Source: Toxotes chatareus (lineage: Eukaryota; Chordata; Actinopteri; Toxotidae). Taken from it: a DNA stretch of 64,000 bases. A model generated the notes under the pieces. The model saw only the letters and a list, made by a program, of their open reading frames with translations, was not told where the DNA came from and made no database searches. Shown here one piece after another: positions 33,958-45,183 of the stretch. The position numbers were made by a program, and so were the translations under genes. Within the stretch, counting starts at the first letter, position 1, and the number at the start of each line of letters is the position of its first letter. The stretch spans positions 1 through 64,000 of the forward strand of contig JAFBJY010001370.1 in NCBI GenBank assembly GCA_016801885.1. The letters run 5' to 3'.

Positions 33958-35830
33958 ATTTTCAGCAGATAGTGGTCTGCAGGAGGTTTTAGATGAACAT
34001 AAGATCAGTCTGAGGAGGAGATGTGAACGTGTGACTGAAGGAACTGATGGAACAGGAAGTGAAACCCTCCTCAACACGATCTACACTGAGCTCTACATCA
34101 CAGAGGGACAGAGTGAAGAGGTTAATACACAACCTGAGGTGAGGCAGATGGAGACAGCTTCCAGGATGGAGACCCCCCATGACACTCCAATCAAGTGCCA
34201 CGATATCTTTAAAGCCTTACCTGAGCAACAGAGACGCATCAGAGTCGTTCTGACGAACGGCGTCGCTGGCGTTGGAAAAACCTTCTCAGTGCAGAAGTTC
34301 ACTCTGGACTGGGCAGAGGGCTCTGAAAACCAAGACGTCAGTCTGCTGGTTCTGCTTTCGTTCAGGGAGCTGAACCTGATCAAAGATGAGCAGTACAGTC
34401 TTCTCAGGCTGCTCCATGTTTTCCATCCAACATTAAAGAAGGTCACAGCAGAGAAGCTCGCTGTCTGTAAAGTGTTGTTCATCTTTGATGGCCTGGATGA
34501 AAGCAGACTTTCACTGGATTTCAACAACAGGGAGGTCGTGTCTGATGTCTCACAGAAGTCATCTGTCAACGTGCTGCTGACAAACCTCATCCAGGGGAAT
34601 CTGCTTCCCTTGGCTCTGGTCTGGATAACTTCCCGACCTCATGGCAGCCAATCAAATCTCTCCTGCATGTGTTGACAGGGTAACAGAAGTACGAGGCTTC
34701 ACTGACGCCCAGAAGGAGGAGTACTTCAGGAGGAGATCCAGTGATGAAGAGCTGTCCAGAAGAATCATCTCACACATCAAGACATCCAGGAGCCTCCACA
34801 TCATGTGTCAGATCCCGGTCTTTTGCTGGATCTCTGCTACAGTTCTGGAGCACATGTTGACCACAGAGCAGAGAGGAGAGCTGCCCAAGACCCTGACTGA
34901 CCTGTACTCACACTTCCTGCTGGTTCAGACAAAGAGGAAGAAGCACAAGTATGATGAGGTACATGAGACGAGTCCACAGGAACTGACGAAGGCTGACAGG
35001 GAAGTTCTTCTGAAGCTGGGGAGGCTGGCGTTTGAACATCTGGAGAAAGGAAACATCATGTTCTACCAAGAAGACCTGGAGAAGTGTGGTCTTGATGTCA
35101 CAGAGGCCTTGGTTTACTCAGGAGTTTGTACAGAGATCTTTAAAAGAGAGAGTGTGATCTTCCAGAAAACAGTCTACTGCTTTGTTCATCTGAGCATTCA
35201 GGAGTTTCTGGCTGCAGTCTACATGTTCCACTGTTACACAGAGAGGGAGACAAGAGAGCTGAAGACTTTCCTGGGACAAGATGACGAACACTGGGACTCA
35301 AAGCCAGAGTTTTTTCTCAAGAAGACTTATACTGAAATATTTTGTAAATGACGATAGCAGCTACCCATCACTTGATGTCCTCCTCAGTGATGCCATGGAG
35401 AAATCCTCCAAAGTAAAAATGGCCACCTGGACCTGTTTGTTCGCTTCCTTCATGGCCTGTCTCTGGAGTCCAACCAGAGACTCTTAGGAGGCCTTCTGGG
35501 TCAGACAGAGAACAGACCAGAAATCATCCAGAGAGCCATCAACAACCTGAAGGAGATGAACACAGATGATATCTCTCCTGACAGAAGCATCAACATCTTC
35601 CTCTGTCTGATGGAGATGAACGACCGCTCAGTACATCAGGAGATCCAAGAGTTCCTGAAGTCAGAGAACAGATCAGAGAAGAGACTCTCTGAGATCCACT
35701 GTTCAGCTCTGGCCTATGTTCTGCAGATGTCAGAGGAGGTTCTGGATGAGTTGGACGTGAAGAAGTACAACACATCAGAGGAGGGACGACGGAGACTGAT
35801 CCCAGCTGTGGGGAACTGCAGAAAGGCTGT
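33958..35830 (+). pseudogene. NLR copy A, FISNA-NACHT exon (three frame disruptions)
   Basis: The acceptor TTCTTCTGTGTCAGCAG precedes 33958 and the donor GTAAGT begins at 35831. In order it encodes: FISNA (FSADSGLQEVLDEHKISLRR to the EGQSEEVNTQPEVRQ region); NACHT with Walker A GVAGVGKT (34259-34282) and Walker B LFIFDGLDE (about 34475-34501); the SRP sensor region (LVWITSRP); winged-helix and superhelical parts (GFTDAQKEEYFRRR, then FVHLSIQEFLAAVYMF); and the end NCRKAV. Frame changes occur near 34640 (+1 relative to copy B), near 35345, and near 35405 (a CCC to CC loss). Exon length is 3n+1, matching the net +1. The first break would cut the protein just after the sensor motif. It could be a true pseudogene or contain assembly indels. 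Confidence 0.88.
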
Positions 35831-36244
35831 GTAAGTCCAGACATGATCTTTAACATTATCAGTCACTGTAGATTAGTAGTTTAGTTTTTTTTCAAATATA
35901 CACAGTATCAAATTATTCTCATTAATATTACTTTTATAATCTTTAGGTCACCTATGTGTTTTTCTGGAGATGTTTTTCAAATGTAGATTTTTCAGTTGGT
36001 TGTGATTATTGCTGTTAAGTTTTTCTGTTTATTTATTATTAATTGTGCTTTTTTCTGATTCTACATTATTTTGTTAACCTGTTCATGCTATTTTGAGTCT
36101 TTTTGTTTTTATGTAAACTTGATAAATCAAATATATGATTCAGGTGATTAAACTCTACTGAAAATATAATAATGGGACCACTTGACACACACAGAGTCAG
36201 TGTGGGCCACATGAAGGATGACTGACACCAAAGACTCTTGAAAT

Positions 36245-36454
36245 CAGTCCTCAAATAGTGGGGCGTGCCCCCTGGGAGGGCGGGTGCGATGTCGGGGTGC
36301 GTGTGACCCCGACATCGCACCAGAGACGGAGACAATGAAACAAACGAAAAGTTACCCGAAAGCTAAGACGAGGAAATATAACAAAGCCTACATAGCACAT
36401 GAAATGTTTTCTTTCTTCCTGGGGGGCGTTACAGAAAATAATTGAGAAGCACTG
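36245..36454. mobile_element. hAT-type MITE with 8-bp target duplication
   Basis: The 210 bp element has hAT-like ends: left CAGTCCTCAAATAGTGGGGC, right reverse complement CAGTGCTTCTCAATTA. It is flanked by CTTGAAAT (36237-36244) and CTTTAAAT (36455-36462). Copy B has a single uninterrupted CTTTAAAT at the same place (about 58424-58431). Inside, 36284-36298 and 36306-36320 form a perfect 15 bp hairpin (GTGCGATGTCGGGGT) with a 7-base loop. Confidence 0.88.
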
Positions 36455-36615
36455 CTTTAAATCAATGTGTGACATCTGACTGTTGGTTGAAGTCAAGAAA
36501 TGTGAATTTGTCCTTTAATGTTGCTCAATGACACAAAGTTCAGGAAGAAGAAGGTAATGTAAAAACTTCAATGATGAAGAGGATTTGTGTCCAACATGTC
36601 TTATTCTTTATTCAG

Positions 36616-36789
36616 ATTGAGTTCCTGCAGGTTGTCAGAGATCAGCTGTGCTTCTCTGGCCTCAGCTCTGAAGTCCAACCCCTCCCATCTGAGACACCTG
36701 GACCTGAGCTACAATGAGCTGCAAGATTCAGGAGTGAAGCTGCTGTGTGGTTTTCTGGAGAGTCCACACTGTAGACTGGAGACTGTGAG
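36616..36789 (+). CDS. NLR copy A, LRR exon 1
   Basis: Exactly 174 bp between TTTATTCAG and GTCAGT, phase 2 to 2. It encodes one double LRR unit: LSSCRLSEISC...LRHLDLSYNELQDSGVKLL...CRLETV. The variable triplet of the beta strand is SYN. The Cys-containing LxxCxL and the xLxLxxN motifs are of the ribonuclease-inhibitor type. The donor GTCAGT is weaker than usual but is shared by all seven LRR exons. Confidence 0.9.
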
Positions 36790-38233
36790 GTCAGTTCACT
36801 GTCTGTTACTGTTGTAGATCTTAGATCTTTAATCCACAACCTGGTTTATCTTCAGTTCGTTTTACTCTCACATCTGTCAATTCTCACACACAGTTCTACA
36901 CATCAAACTGTGGATAAATTTGTGCTTTTTCACACAATGTAACTACTTAAGCAATTGGACTAGGAAATAGATAAATGGAGTTAATCTGACATTATAATAC
37001 AAAAACTTTCTTCTTTCCCAAGTTTCCAAACCAAATCATCTCAGTTACTATGTAACAGTTACACAATGTAACTACTTAAGCAATTGGACTAAGAAATAGA
37101 GTTTGCAGGTAAGCTCCACTCACCTTAGGCAGAGTGTATAATAAAACAAACACTTTTTTTCTTTCCATTTTAAATGTTAAGAAAATTATAATACAAAAAC
37201 TATCTTCTTTCCCAAGTTTCCAAACCAAATCATCTCAGTTACTATCATTTTTTAGCCATTTTCATCATTGCTTCTCCAGTTACTTTCAGGTTTCAGATTC
37301 CAGTTTCCTTCAGTTTTTAACTTTCACACACATTATCATCAGGAAATGCATTTTCTAATTCTTCTGTACAAATTCTGGCACATTACTCGTCCCACAGCTT
37401 TGAAAAAACCCAGGCAGAGTGTACACCAGAACTTTCAGTTTGACAGGAGTCTCAAAAAACTGAAAAGTTTCCCTTTGAAAATCAATAGGAAGTTGAGAGA
37501 AAATGATCAAACCCACTCATATTGGGAGCCATAAAACTGAGAGTCATAAGACTTGGTCTAAATGGATTAATTAAGTCTTAGTCTTATGAGCTGTGACTAA
37601 TGATATTAACAAGGTCTTGATACCTGTAGTGACAATGGTGACAATCTGTAGTGACAATCAGGGTGAGGATATGCCTCCAGGACATGAATGAAAGTCCATA
37701 TAATGTCTTCTTTAGTGGTTCAAACATGACTCAGTGTGTGTGTGAACCTGTGTGATACAGTTAAAGACATCAGTGATTGTACTGGTTACATTATCACCAA
37801 TATCACTGTATAACACGTTAGTAGGACTATCAGTGCCACAAATAACATCACACAAAGTCCTTCAGCTGCTCCTGGATGATGCTCCCTCACATCCACTTGT
37901 ACAAATATCCAGCATCTCACAGCTGATTATCCTGTATATGCACCACACAGAAGGCACATTCACAGTTTCTGCAGAAATGTTCTACTTATTATTGTTACTA
38001 CAAGAAGTATTAGTGGTACCAGTTTGGTATGCAAACATGTTATGAATCTGTGTTGACATGAATAGTTGTATGAATGTTGTGGTGACATTTGTATGATGTG
38101 TGTAGAAGGCTGACATTATGATGATCCACAATAAGAGAAGTCCCTCTACTCATGTTAGTGAAAGCTCATTGATTAGGACATATCTGATTGGATTACAAAT
38201 GATTTTTATCCACATGATTTATTCTTTATTCAG

Positions 38234-38407
38234 ATTGAGTTCCTGCAGTTTGTCAGAGATCAGCTGTGCTTCTCTGGCCTCAGCTCTGAAGTCCAACCCC
38301 TCCCATCTGAGACACCTGGACCTGAGTAACAACAAGCTGCAGGATTCAGGAGTGAAGCTGCTGTGTGGTTCTCTGGAGAGTCCACACTGTAGACTGGAGA
38401 CTCTGAG
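38234..38407 (+). CDS. NLR copy A, LRR exon 2
   Basis: 174 bp, phase 2 to 2, same borders as the other LRR exons. It encodes LSSCSLSEISC...LRHLDLSNNKLQDSGVKLLCGSLESPHC. It differs from exon 1 mainly in the beta-strand positions (SNN against SYN, NK against NE) and in CGS against CGF. Confidence 0.9.
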
Positions 38408-40331
38408 GTCAGTTCACTGTCTTTCACTGTTGTAGATCTTAGATCTTTAATCCACAACTGAACCTGGTTTGTCTTCAGCTCTTTTTATTCCCACATCTGT
38501 CACTTCTCACATACAGTTCTACATCAAACTGTAGACAAATTTGTGCTTTTTCACACAGTGTAACTACTTAAGCAATTGGACTAGGAAATAGATAAATGGA
38601 GTTAATCTGACATTATAATACAAAAACTTTCTTCTTTCCCAAGTTTCCAAACCAAATCATCTCAGTTACTATCATTTTTTAGCCATTTTCATCACTGCTT
38701 CTCCAGTTACTTTCAGGTTTCAGATTCCAGTTTCCTTCAGTTTTCAGCATTCACACACATTATCATCGGGAAATGCATTTTCTAATTCTTCTGTACAAAT
38801 TCTGGCACATTACTCGTCCCACAGCTTTGAAAAAACCCAGGCAGAGTGTACACCAGAACTTTCAGTTTGACATAAGTCTCAAAAAACAAAGTTTCCCTTT
38901 GAAAATCAATAGGAAGTTGAGAGAAAATGATCAAACCCACTCATATTTGGAGAAATAAAACTTTGTCACACTATCACATAGAAACATGGTTGAAAAGTTG
39001 TTCAGTGGTTCATCAGACTTGAGACTATCTCAGGTTAAATTAGTATTTTGATTTCTAGTCTGATTTCTACAAAATCCCAAGTTGATCTTTCTTTGACTGT
39101 CTCAGATGTTATAATGGGTGTGTGTTGTGTGGAATGTTCAGAGCTGGACTGTGTGACATCTCCCACACTCTGACTGCCATCACTGAAAAATCTCCCAGAA
39201 AACTTCTTTCAACCTCATTTCAGTTTCACATTTACCAAACTTCAGGGAAAATTTATACATCAAAAAGTAGAGAAATGTATCCTCTGTCACCCAGTGTTAC
39301 TCTTATTGTGACATGACCCACAGTTTTAAGTCAGTCTGCTTTAAGTGCAGAGAGAACTGACCACAACTCCCATAGACTGCCTTGTTACACAGAGCTCTTC
39401 AGTCCTTGTCATGAACAGAGATGATGGGAGTATTTAACCTGTGACAGCTCCTACACCATAAACAGTACAGACATATAAAATACATCAGTATCTTCACTGA
39501 AGCCTTGTGATGCTCATGGTGAAAAGGTTTTGTTGACAGGACTTTTCATTTTCAAGCTATCAGGGCATTTTTGATGACAGGTTTTGTCCTATACCCTGTT
39601 GTCTGCTGGGCATACAGACTGGTTTCTCTGTGTATTTACATTCTGGTCCAGGGGTCTAGTCATCATAGCAACCAATGATTCAGCAGTATCTGGACAGAAG
39701 TGGAAAACTGACTCTAATTATATTAATTAACTCTTAGTCTCACAGGGACCATTTTTACTGTCAGCCATCTTGTCCTCTCCTAGCAGGAAATATCAAACAG
39801 CAGCTTTAAGTCAGATCAACACAGCTGTTACTAAGGATATTAACAAGGTCTTGATACCTGTAGTGACTCTGGTCAGGGTGAGGATAAGTCTCCAGGACAT
39901 GAATAAAGTCCATATAATGTCCTCTTTAATGGTTTAAACATGACTCAGTGTGTCTGTGAACCTGTGTGATACAGTTAAAGCCTTCAATGGTTACATTATC
40001 ACCAATATCACTGCATAACATGTTAGTAGGACTATCAGGGCCACAAATAACATCACACTAAGTCCTTCAGCTGCTCCTGGATGATGCTCCCTCACATCCA
40101 CTTGTTTCTGCAGACACTACTAGAAGTATTAGTAGTACCAGTATGGTATGCAAGCATGTCATGAATGCTGTGGTGACATTTGGATGATGTGTGTAGAAGG
40201 CTGACATTATGATGATCCACAATAAGAGAAGGACAAAGTCCCTCTACTCATGTTAGTGAAAGCTCATTGATTAGGACATATCTGATTGGATTAGAAATGA
40301 TTTTTATCCACATGATTTATTCTTTATTCAG

Positions 40332-40505
40332 ATTGAGTTACTGCAGTTTGTCAGAGATCAGCTGTGCTTCTCTGGCCTCAGCTCTGAAGTCCAACCCCTC
40401 CCATCTGAGACACCTGGACCTGAGTGACAACAAGCTGCAGGATTCAGGAGTGAAGCTGCTGTGTGGTTTTCTGGAGAGTCCACACTGTAGACTGGAGACT
40501 CTGAG
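40332..40505 (+). CDS. NLR copy A, LRR exon 3
   Basis: 174 bp, phase 2 to 2. It encodes LSYCSLSEISC...LRHLDLSDNKLQDSGVKLLCGFLES. The variable residues are Y in LSxC and SDN in the LDL strand. Confidence 0.9.
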
Positions 40506-40868
40506 GTCAGTTCACTGTCTGTTACTGTTGTAGATCTTAGATATTTAATCCACAACTGAACCTGGTTTATCTTCATCCAGAACTTGAATCCATTCATCTT
40601 GAATGAATGAATGAATGAGATTTAGCGTTTGTTCTATGTTGTGACTTTTTCTTTTCTCAGACTAAGAATTATTGCTTCAGTTTCACTTCATTTCAGTCAG
40701 TTGCCATGAATAATGTCTGTTGACTTCAATGAAACCTTCAGAACTCAGACATGTATTTGTCACAGTCAGATGACTACTAAATTGTATGTACTCACAAAGC
40801 TTATTGATTAGGACATATCTGGTTGGATTAGAAATGATTTTTATCCACATGATTTATTCTTTATTCAG

Positions 40869-41042
40869 ATTGAGTTTCTGCAGTTTGTCAGAGATCAGCT
40901 GTGCTTCTCTGGCCTCAGCTCTGAAGTCCAACCCCTCCCATCTGAGACACCTGTACCTGAGTGAAAACAAGCTGCAGGATTCAGACCTGAAGGATCTGTC
41001 TGATCTTGTGAAGAGTCCAGACTGTAGACTGCAGACTCTGAG
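40869..41042 (+). CDS. NLR copy A, LRR exon 4 (terminal type)
   Basis: 174 bp, phase 2 to 2. The first half matches the other LRR exons (LSFCSLSEISC...LRHLYLSENKLQDS). The second half is distinct: DLKDLSDLVKSPDCRLQTL in place of GVKLLCGFLESPHCRLETL. That ending is typical of the last LRR before the C-terminal domain in this family, and a B30.2 exon does follow. Only about 360 bp separate it from LRR exon 3. Confidence 0.9.
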
Positions 41043-42080
41043 GTCAGTAGAGGGTTGGAGTCAGTCCAAGCTGCTTTCATCAGTATTGTCCTAAACAGTT
41101 CGTATCAAAGCAAAGACCCAGTGTCTCCTGTAAACCTCCAGCCTTCTCAGTGGCTGCTTTCCTCATTGAAGCTGTGAGAGGAGAATGGTGACAGGCTTCA
41201 GGATTGGACAGAAAATCAGAGGGACAGACAGCAGTCAGCCAATCAGATCAGCCACAAGCCTGATTGTGTGTTTGAGTTCATGTGAAGACGACTGTTGTTG
41301 TTGTGTTCATGTCTACAGGAAGTAGAGCTGGATTACAGCTGACAGCCTCACAAGATGTGTAGAGACAGTGGTCCTCATTCATCAAAGTGTCGTAGCATCA
41401 AATCTGATCTGAAACTGTTTGTTCTCTCATTTCAACAGTAAAGAATTGATGAGTTTGATCTTTGTCACAGCTCTGAGATCAGTCTGACTGCAGCCTGCAA
41501 ATCACTGGCTCTGATTTCAGAGAAGCATCATGACATTTTGTCAGCATGTGGTCTGATACAGAGCAGAACCTCTGCTGAAGTCCAGTGATCACATCTGTAT
41601 ATGTGTCCATCTGTCAGATACTTTCAGTGACAGCCTCCATGTTTATTTGTCAGCTGATATTTCAGAAGCAGATCAGATGTTCATCAACACACAGAGACTC
41701 TTTCTTTAAATGGAACATGAGTTGACATGTAACAGCAGTGAATCCATCACTAAACTGTTTGTGCAGTAATGAAGCTTCATGACTCAGCAGTTTATTTCCA
41801 CTCTGGACTTGAGTGAAATGTTCAGAGTAAACAGACTTGATGCTAAAAGTCTCTGCAGGTGTGTGAGCTTCCAGCTCAGTGTCTTCACTCCAATACGTTA
41901 ACATGAGAGCTGAGAGGAAGCTGCTACACTACACAGCTGCTCCACTTGTGCTCTGAACAGGACTGAAGTCCCTGCTGCTCTTTATACTGGATGTGCTGCA
42001 TCAGTGACTGACAGCTGATGAAGTGAGTCTCTGTAAACACTGATTTATCACCTCTGTTGTCTGTCTTCTTCTCTCAACAG

Positions 42081-42480
42081 CTGGAGGGAGCGAGCTTTCC
42101 AAATGTGAGAGTGAAGAGGACGGTGTGTGTGTTCAGAGGGGACGAGCTGTGTCCTGATGATCCGGAGAGGTTGAAGTGTAGAGAGGCTCTGATTGGTCCA
42201 TGTTACTGGGAGGTAGAGTGGAGAGGAGAGCTTCATCCAGCAGTGACTGACAGAGGAACCAGAAGAAGTGGAGAAGACTCTCAGTGCTGCAGTCTGAACT
42301 GCTCTGAGAACAGCTCCACTGTCAAGTCCACCATCATCCCTGTGTGTTCCTCTGGATCTGAAAGAGAATCATCAGTGTATCTGGACTGCTCTGCTGCTGC
42401 TCTGTCCTTCTACACAGTCTCTGCAGACACACTGACACTCCTCCACCTCCTCCACCCTCCACCTGGACTCTGTCTTTTTT
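42081..42480 (+). pseudogene. NLR copy A, decayed B30.2 (PRY-SPRY) exon
   Basis: The acceptor TTCTCTCAACAG precedes 42081. The frame shows PRY/SPRY landmarks: CPDDPERL (family DHPERF), CREALIGPCYWEVEW, SLNCSENS, SSVYLDCSAAALSFYTVSA and LTLLHLLH. The phase left by LRR exon 4 would read this exon in another frame and hit a stop within about ten codons. The PRY start is poorly kept, and the sequence ends abruptly after the LHLLHPP region without the usual TEPLYAGF-like end. B30.2 domains in this family are protein-binding. This one looks non-functional. Confidence 0.75.
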
Positions 42481-42587
42481 TATTAATTCACAGATGCTGA
42501 ACCCAAAGATTGATCATCTTGATCATGTGGTGTGATAGAGAATTGCAGCTAATTTTTGAAACCTTAAATAAGTCACAATACTTCAGA

Positions 42588-42890
42588 TTATTCATTCTAC
42601 AGCTTAATCCGTCAGGGTCGCAGGGGAGCTGGAGCCTAACCCAGCTGACTATGGGCGCCAGTCAATCGCAGGGCTGACACACAAAGAAAGACACACTGAC
42701 ACCCATGGGCAATTTAGAGTAGCATGCATGTTTTTGGGATTGTGGGAGGAAGCCGAGTACCGGAGAGAACCCACACGAGGCACAGGGAGAACATGCAAAG
42801 TCCACACAGAAGGGTCCAGACCGGGGTTCAAACCTGGAACTCTCTTGTTGTGAGGCAACAGTGCTAACCACTACACCACCATGCCGCCCG
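42588..42890 (-). mobile_element. tRNA-derived SINE, uninterrupted copy
   Basis: Same family as the split SINE at 22466-24740. On the minus strand the head carries A box TGGTGTAGTGG (complement of 42868-42878) and B box GGTTTGAACCC (complement of 42824-42834). The body carries GGAGCTGGAGCCTAACCCAG near 42620. It serves as the empty-site reference for the TTAA element. Confidence 0.8.
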
Positions 42891-43439
42891 ACTTCATATT
42901 ATATTGAGTTAAATCAATATATCAGTATTTTATACATTTTATGGTTTTTATGAAATCAGTTTAAGTTTTATATTTTTTTCACTGTCTCAGATTTTATAAT
43001 GGGTGTGTATTGCATGAAATGTTCAGAACTGCAGTGACTGATATCTATTAAAATTTTCCCTAAAAGCTTCTTTCATCTTCTTAATTCTCACAATTACCAA
43101 CCTTCAGGGAAAATTATATATGACAATATACAGAAAGTTGTCCTTTCTCACCCAGTGTTACTCTCATTGTTTAATGACCCACAGTTTTTAAGTAAATGTC
43201 CTCCATACTCAGCAAAACTCCCATAGACTGCCATGCTAAAGTGAGCTTTTGATGTCACCATAGCAACAAATGACTGGGCAGTATCTGGGAAGAAGTGGAC
43301 AAATGACTCTAAGTAGATTAATTAACTCTTAGGCTCATGAGGACCATTTTTTATTGTCGGCCATCTTGTCCTCTCCTAACAGTAAATATCAAACAGCAGC
43401 TTTAATAACAAAAAATGACTGGTATAAAGTCTGTGAGAC
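42891..43439. other. Non-coding, NLR-intron-like sequence
   Basis: Segments near 43000-43370 (AATGTTCAGAACTG, CTTTTGATGTCACCATAGC, GGCCATCTTGTCCTCTCC) are related to the intron modules at 39.1-39.8 kb, so this is a decayed copy of that intron. No exon was found. Confidence 0.4.
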
Positions 43440-43855
43440 CAGGAAACAAAGTCAGAAAAACTCAGTGTCCACACAGGAACCAGGAGCCACACAGAGCACA
43501 AATACTGGAACAGACTCAGAGAAGACAACTGACTAACTGACAGACAGAGGAAGCAAGGAGACTTAAATACATTTAAATACACTGACAATGGCAGACAATC
43601 AACAAAGGTGGGAAAGAAAGACAGCAAGCAAACTGGGATACACAATGGCCACTTCAAAGTAAAACAGGAAATACTGAACAAAATTCAAGAAAGCAAAACA
43701 AGAGTCCTCAATATTCCAGAAACAGAACAAAAGGAGCTGCTACAGGTCTGATCATGACAAAGAGTCCAAACACAGTCCAAAGTTCAAACAAAGTTCAAAG
43801 CAGTCCAAAGAGTTCAAGACAGCCACCAAGGGGCTGATCAGAACAGTCTGGAGGT
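43440..43855 (-). repeat. Gypsy-type LTR fragment, antisense
   Basis: The A-rich antisense LTR body matches the solo LTR at 48 kb in layout (GACTTAAATACA, GACAATCAACAAAGGTGGGA, AAACAGGAAATACTGAA) and ends GGGGCTGATCAGAACA. Its U5 end is missing. Confidence 0.6.
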
Positions 43856-44090
43856 GGGTTCTGCTCCTGAGTTTGCTCCTGTGTTCACTCCCCTGTGTTC
43901 AGTTCCTCATGTTTCTTTGGATTCACCTCTTTTGCTGTTTTGGTTTCAGTAAGACATCTTAGTTTCCTTAGTTTTTGAATTTTCCCTACGTGGACACTTT
44001 TGTTTTTTTTCTGAGTTTTGTTTCCTGGCTGAACAGACTCTGTAAGACAGTGACTTTTGTTATTAATATATGCTCATTAATCAGATTGCC

Positions 44091-44719
44091 TGTGTCACTG
44101 TCATAACACAGGCATGACACAGCTCTGCTGCCTCTGGGTTTTTTCTGTTGTTTTTGTCCTATCTCTCTTTCTCTGGGTGTGTACGGGGCGGTATGTGTGT
44201 GTGTGCACCCTAGGTGTGGGTGTGTTTCAGGTGTTGGATTCCGGGCGGCTCCTCCGTACTCCACCTCTCAGCTCAGGCTGACTGTGCGCACCTGTGCACA
44301 ATCTGGGCGTGATCAGTCTACTATACAGTATATGAGGCTCGGCGTTCCTGTCCCCCCTCGCCAGATCATTCCGTCATCGTCTGTGGTGACTAGTTCTCTG
44401 AGCTCCTTTGTACTACTTTGAGAAAGTAATTATCAGACTCTTTTGGATTGACTCACCTGATCTCATCTAACCACCGTGTCTCCGTCTCCTGCAGACGCCT
44501 CCCGGTCTTTGTTCTCCTGCCTCCATCCCGCCACTTCAGACTCTGCCATGCTGCTCCAGAATCCCTCCTCTTTCCTTTGCTTTATTTTGCCCTTTTGTCA
44601 ATAAACCCTCTGAACAGTCCCTCTCTGTCTGCTTTTGGGTCCTGGCCTGTTACTTAGACTCTGCACAACAGTCTCTGCATTTGGCTCATTTTCCCTGTGT
44701 TCCTGGTCTCTGTGTAACA
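44091..44719 (+). repeat. Ty3/gypsy-type LTR
   Basis: It starts TGTGTCACTG and ends GTGTAACA. It has a TATA-like stretch near 44321, AATAAA at 44600-44605 and the U5 motif CTCTGCATTTGG near 44674. A gag-like start codon follows 17 bp after its end, as in sushi-type gypsy elements. The left edge is approximate. Confidence 0.65.
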
Positions 44720-44736
44720 GTCTGAACTGACCAACA

Positions 44737-44985
44737 ATGGAACCAGCAGACACTAATTTGAAGGCCAAATTAGAGGAGCTGTCATATACTGTCATGCTCC
44801 TGTACCATGAGTCATTCAGCAGCATCTGTCAGGAGTATACACAGGCTGCAGTTTTTACCAGGCTGCACAAAGAGGTTTCAATGAAGCCATGGTTACAGAG
44901 TCACTTCCTGAATAGCTCTAAAACTTTGTGGACACCCAGAGCTCCAACCAGTGTCCCATTCTGCCAGCCTCAGGCCAGTTCCTGA
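44737..44985 (+). pseudogene. Truncated gypsy gag start
   Basis: This 82-codon frame directly follows the LTR and begins MEPADTNLKAKLEELSYTVM, resembling the N-terminus of fish gypsy (sushi-like) gag proteins. It ends at a stop (SLRPVP-type context lost), with no nucleocapsid or pol part after it. Gag would form the particle shell; this remnant is only its first segment. The assignment rests mainly on position after the LTR. Confidence 0.5.
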
Positions 44986-45183
44986 TCTCCAGTCAACCAC
45001 TGAGCCTTACATTTTAAAAAATGTAATATCTGCTGTAACACACATTAATGTTTACAATATTCTACTGTTAATTTGAGATGATATGAAGTATAATGTGAGG
45101 GGTTTGTTTGGGGTTTTCACATAAAATCTCACAAATGTAATGGATATGTAATCTGAAAATGTTAAATGTTTAATCAGTTTCAG

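Larger units (their letters stand above)
37560..42060 (+). repeat. Duplicated exon-intron modules of the NLR-A LRR array
   Basis: Intron segments around the LRR exons recur nearly unchanged. ATTGATTAGGACATATCTG precedes exons 2, 3 and 4 and also the copy B exons. TAGTAGGACTATCAG with the CAGCTGCTCCTGGATGATGC block occurs at about 37820, 40030 and 61250. Segments 36935-37540 and 38560-38960 are also near copies. The LRR exons have therefore multiplied together with their introns. Confidence 0.8.
20997..42480 (+). pseudogene. NLR-C (NLRC3-like) gene, copy A: FISNA-NACHT-LRR-B30.2
   Basis: This is a fish-specific NOD-like receptor. By family it is a cytosolic sensor whose NACHT domain binds ATP and oligomerises while LRR and B30.2 parts bind ligand. 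Eight exons are recognisable: two short N-terminal exons, the large FISNA-NACHT exon, four 174 bp LRR exons and a B30.2 exon. Every junction through the fourth LRR exon keeps phase 2, which supports the model. As written it cannot make the full protein: the NACHT exon has three single-base disruptions and the B30.2 exon is out of frame. No 5' UTR exon like that of copy B was found; a LINE occupies that region. Exon-level details follow separately. Confidence 0.8.

Noticed and set aside
34093..34590. 165-codon antisense frame inside the NACHT exon, also present at 51778-52275
   Set aside because: It mirrors the sense NACHT coding region. Its conservation between copies follows from the sense sequence, and the two antisense proteins carry no domain.
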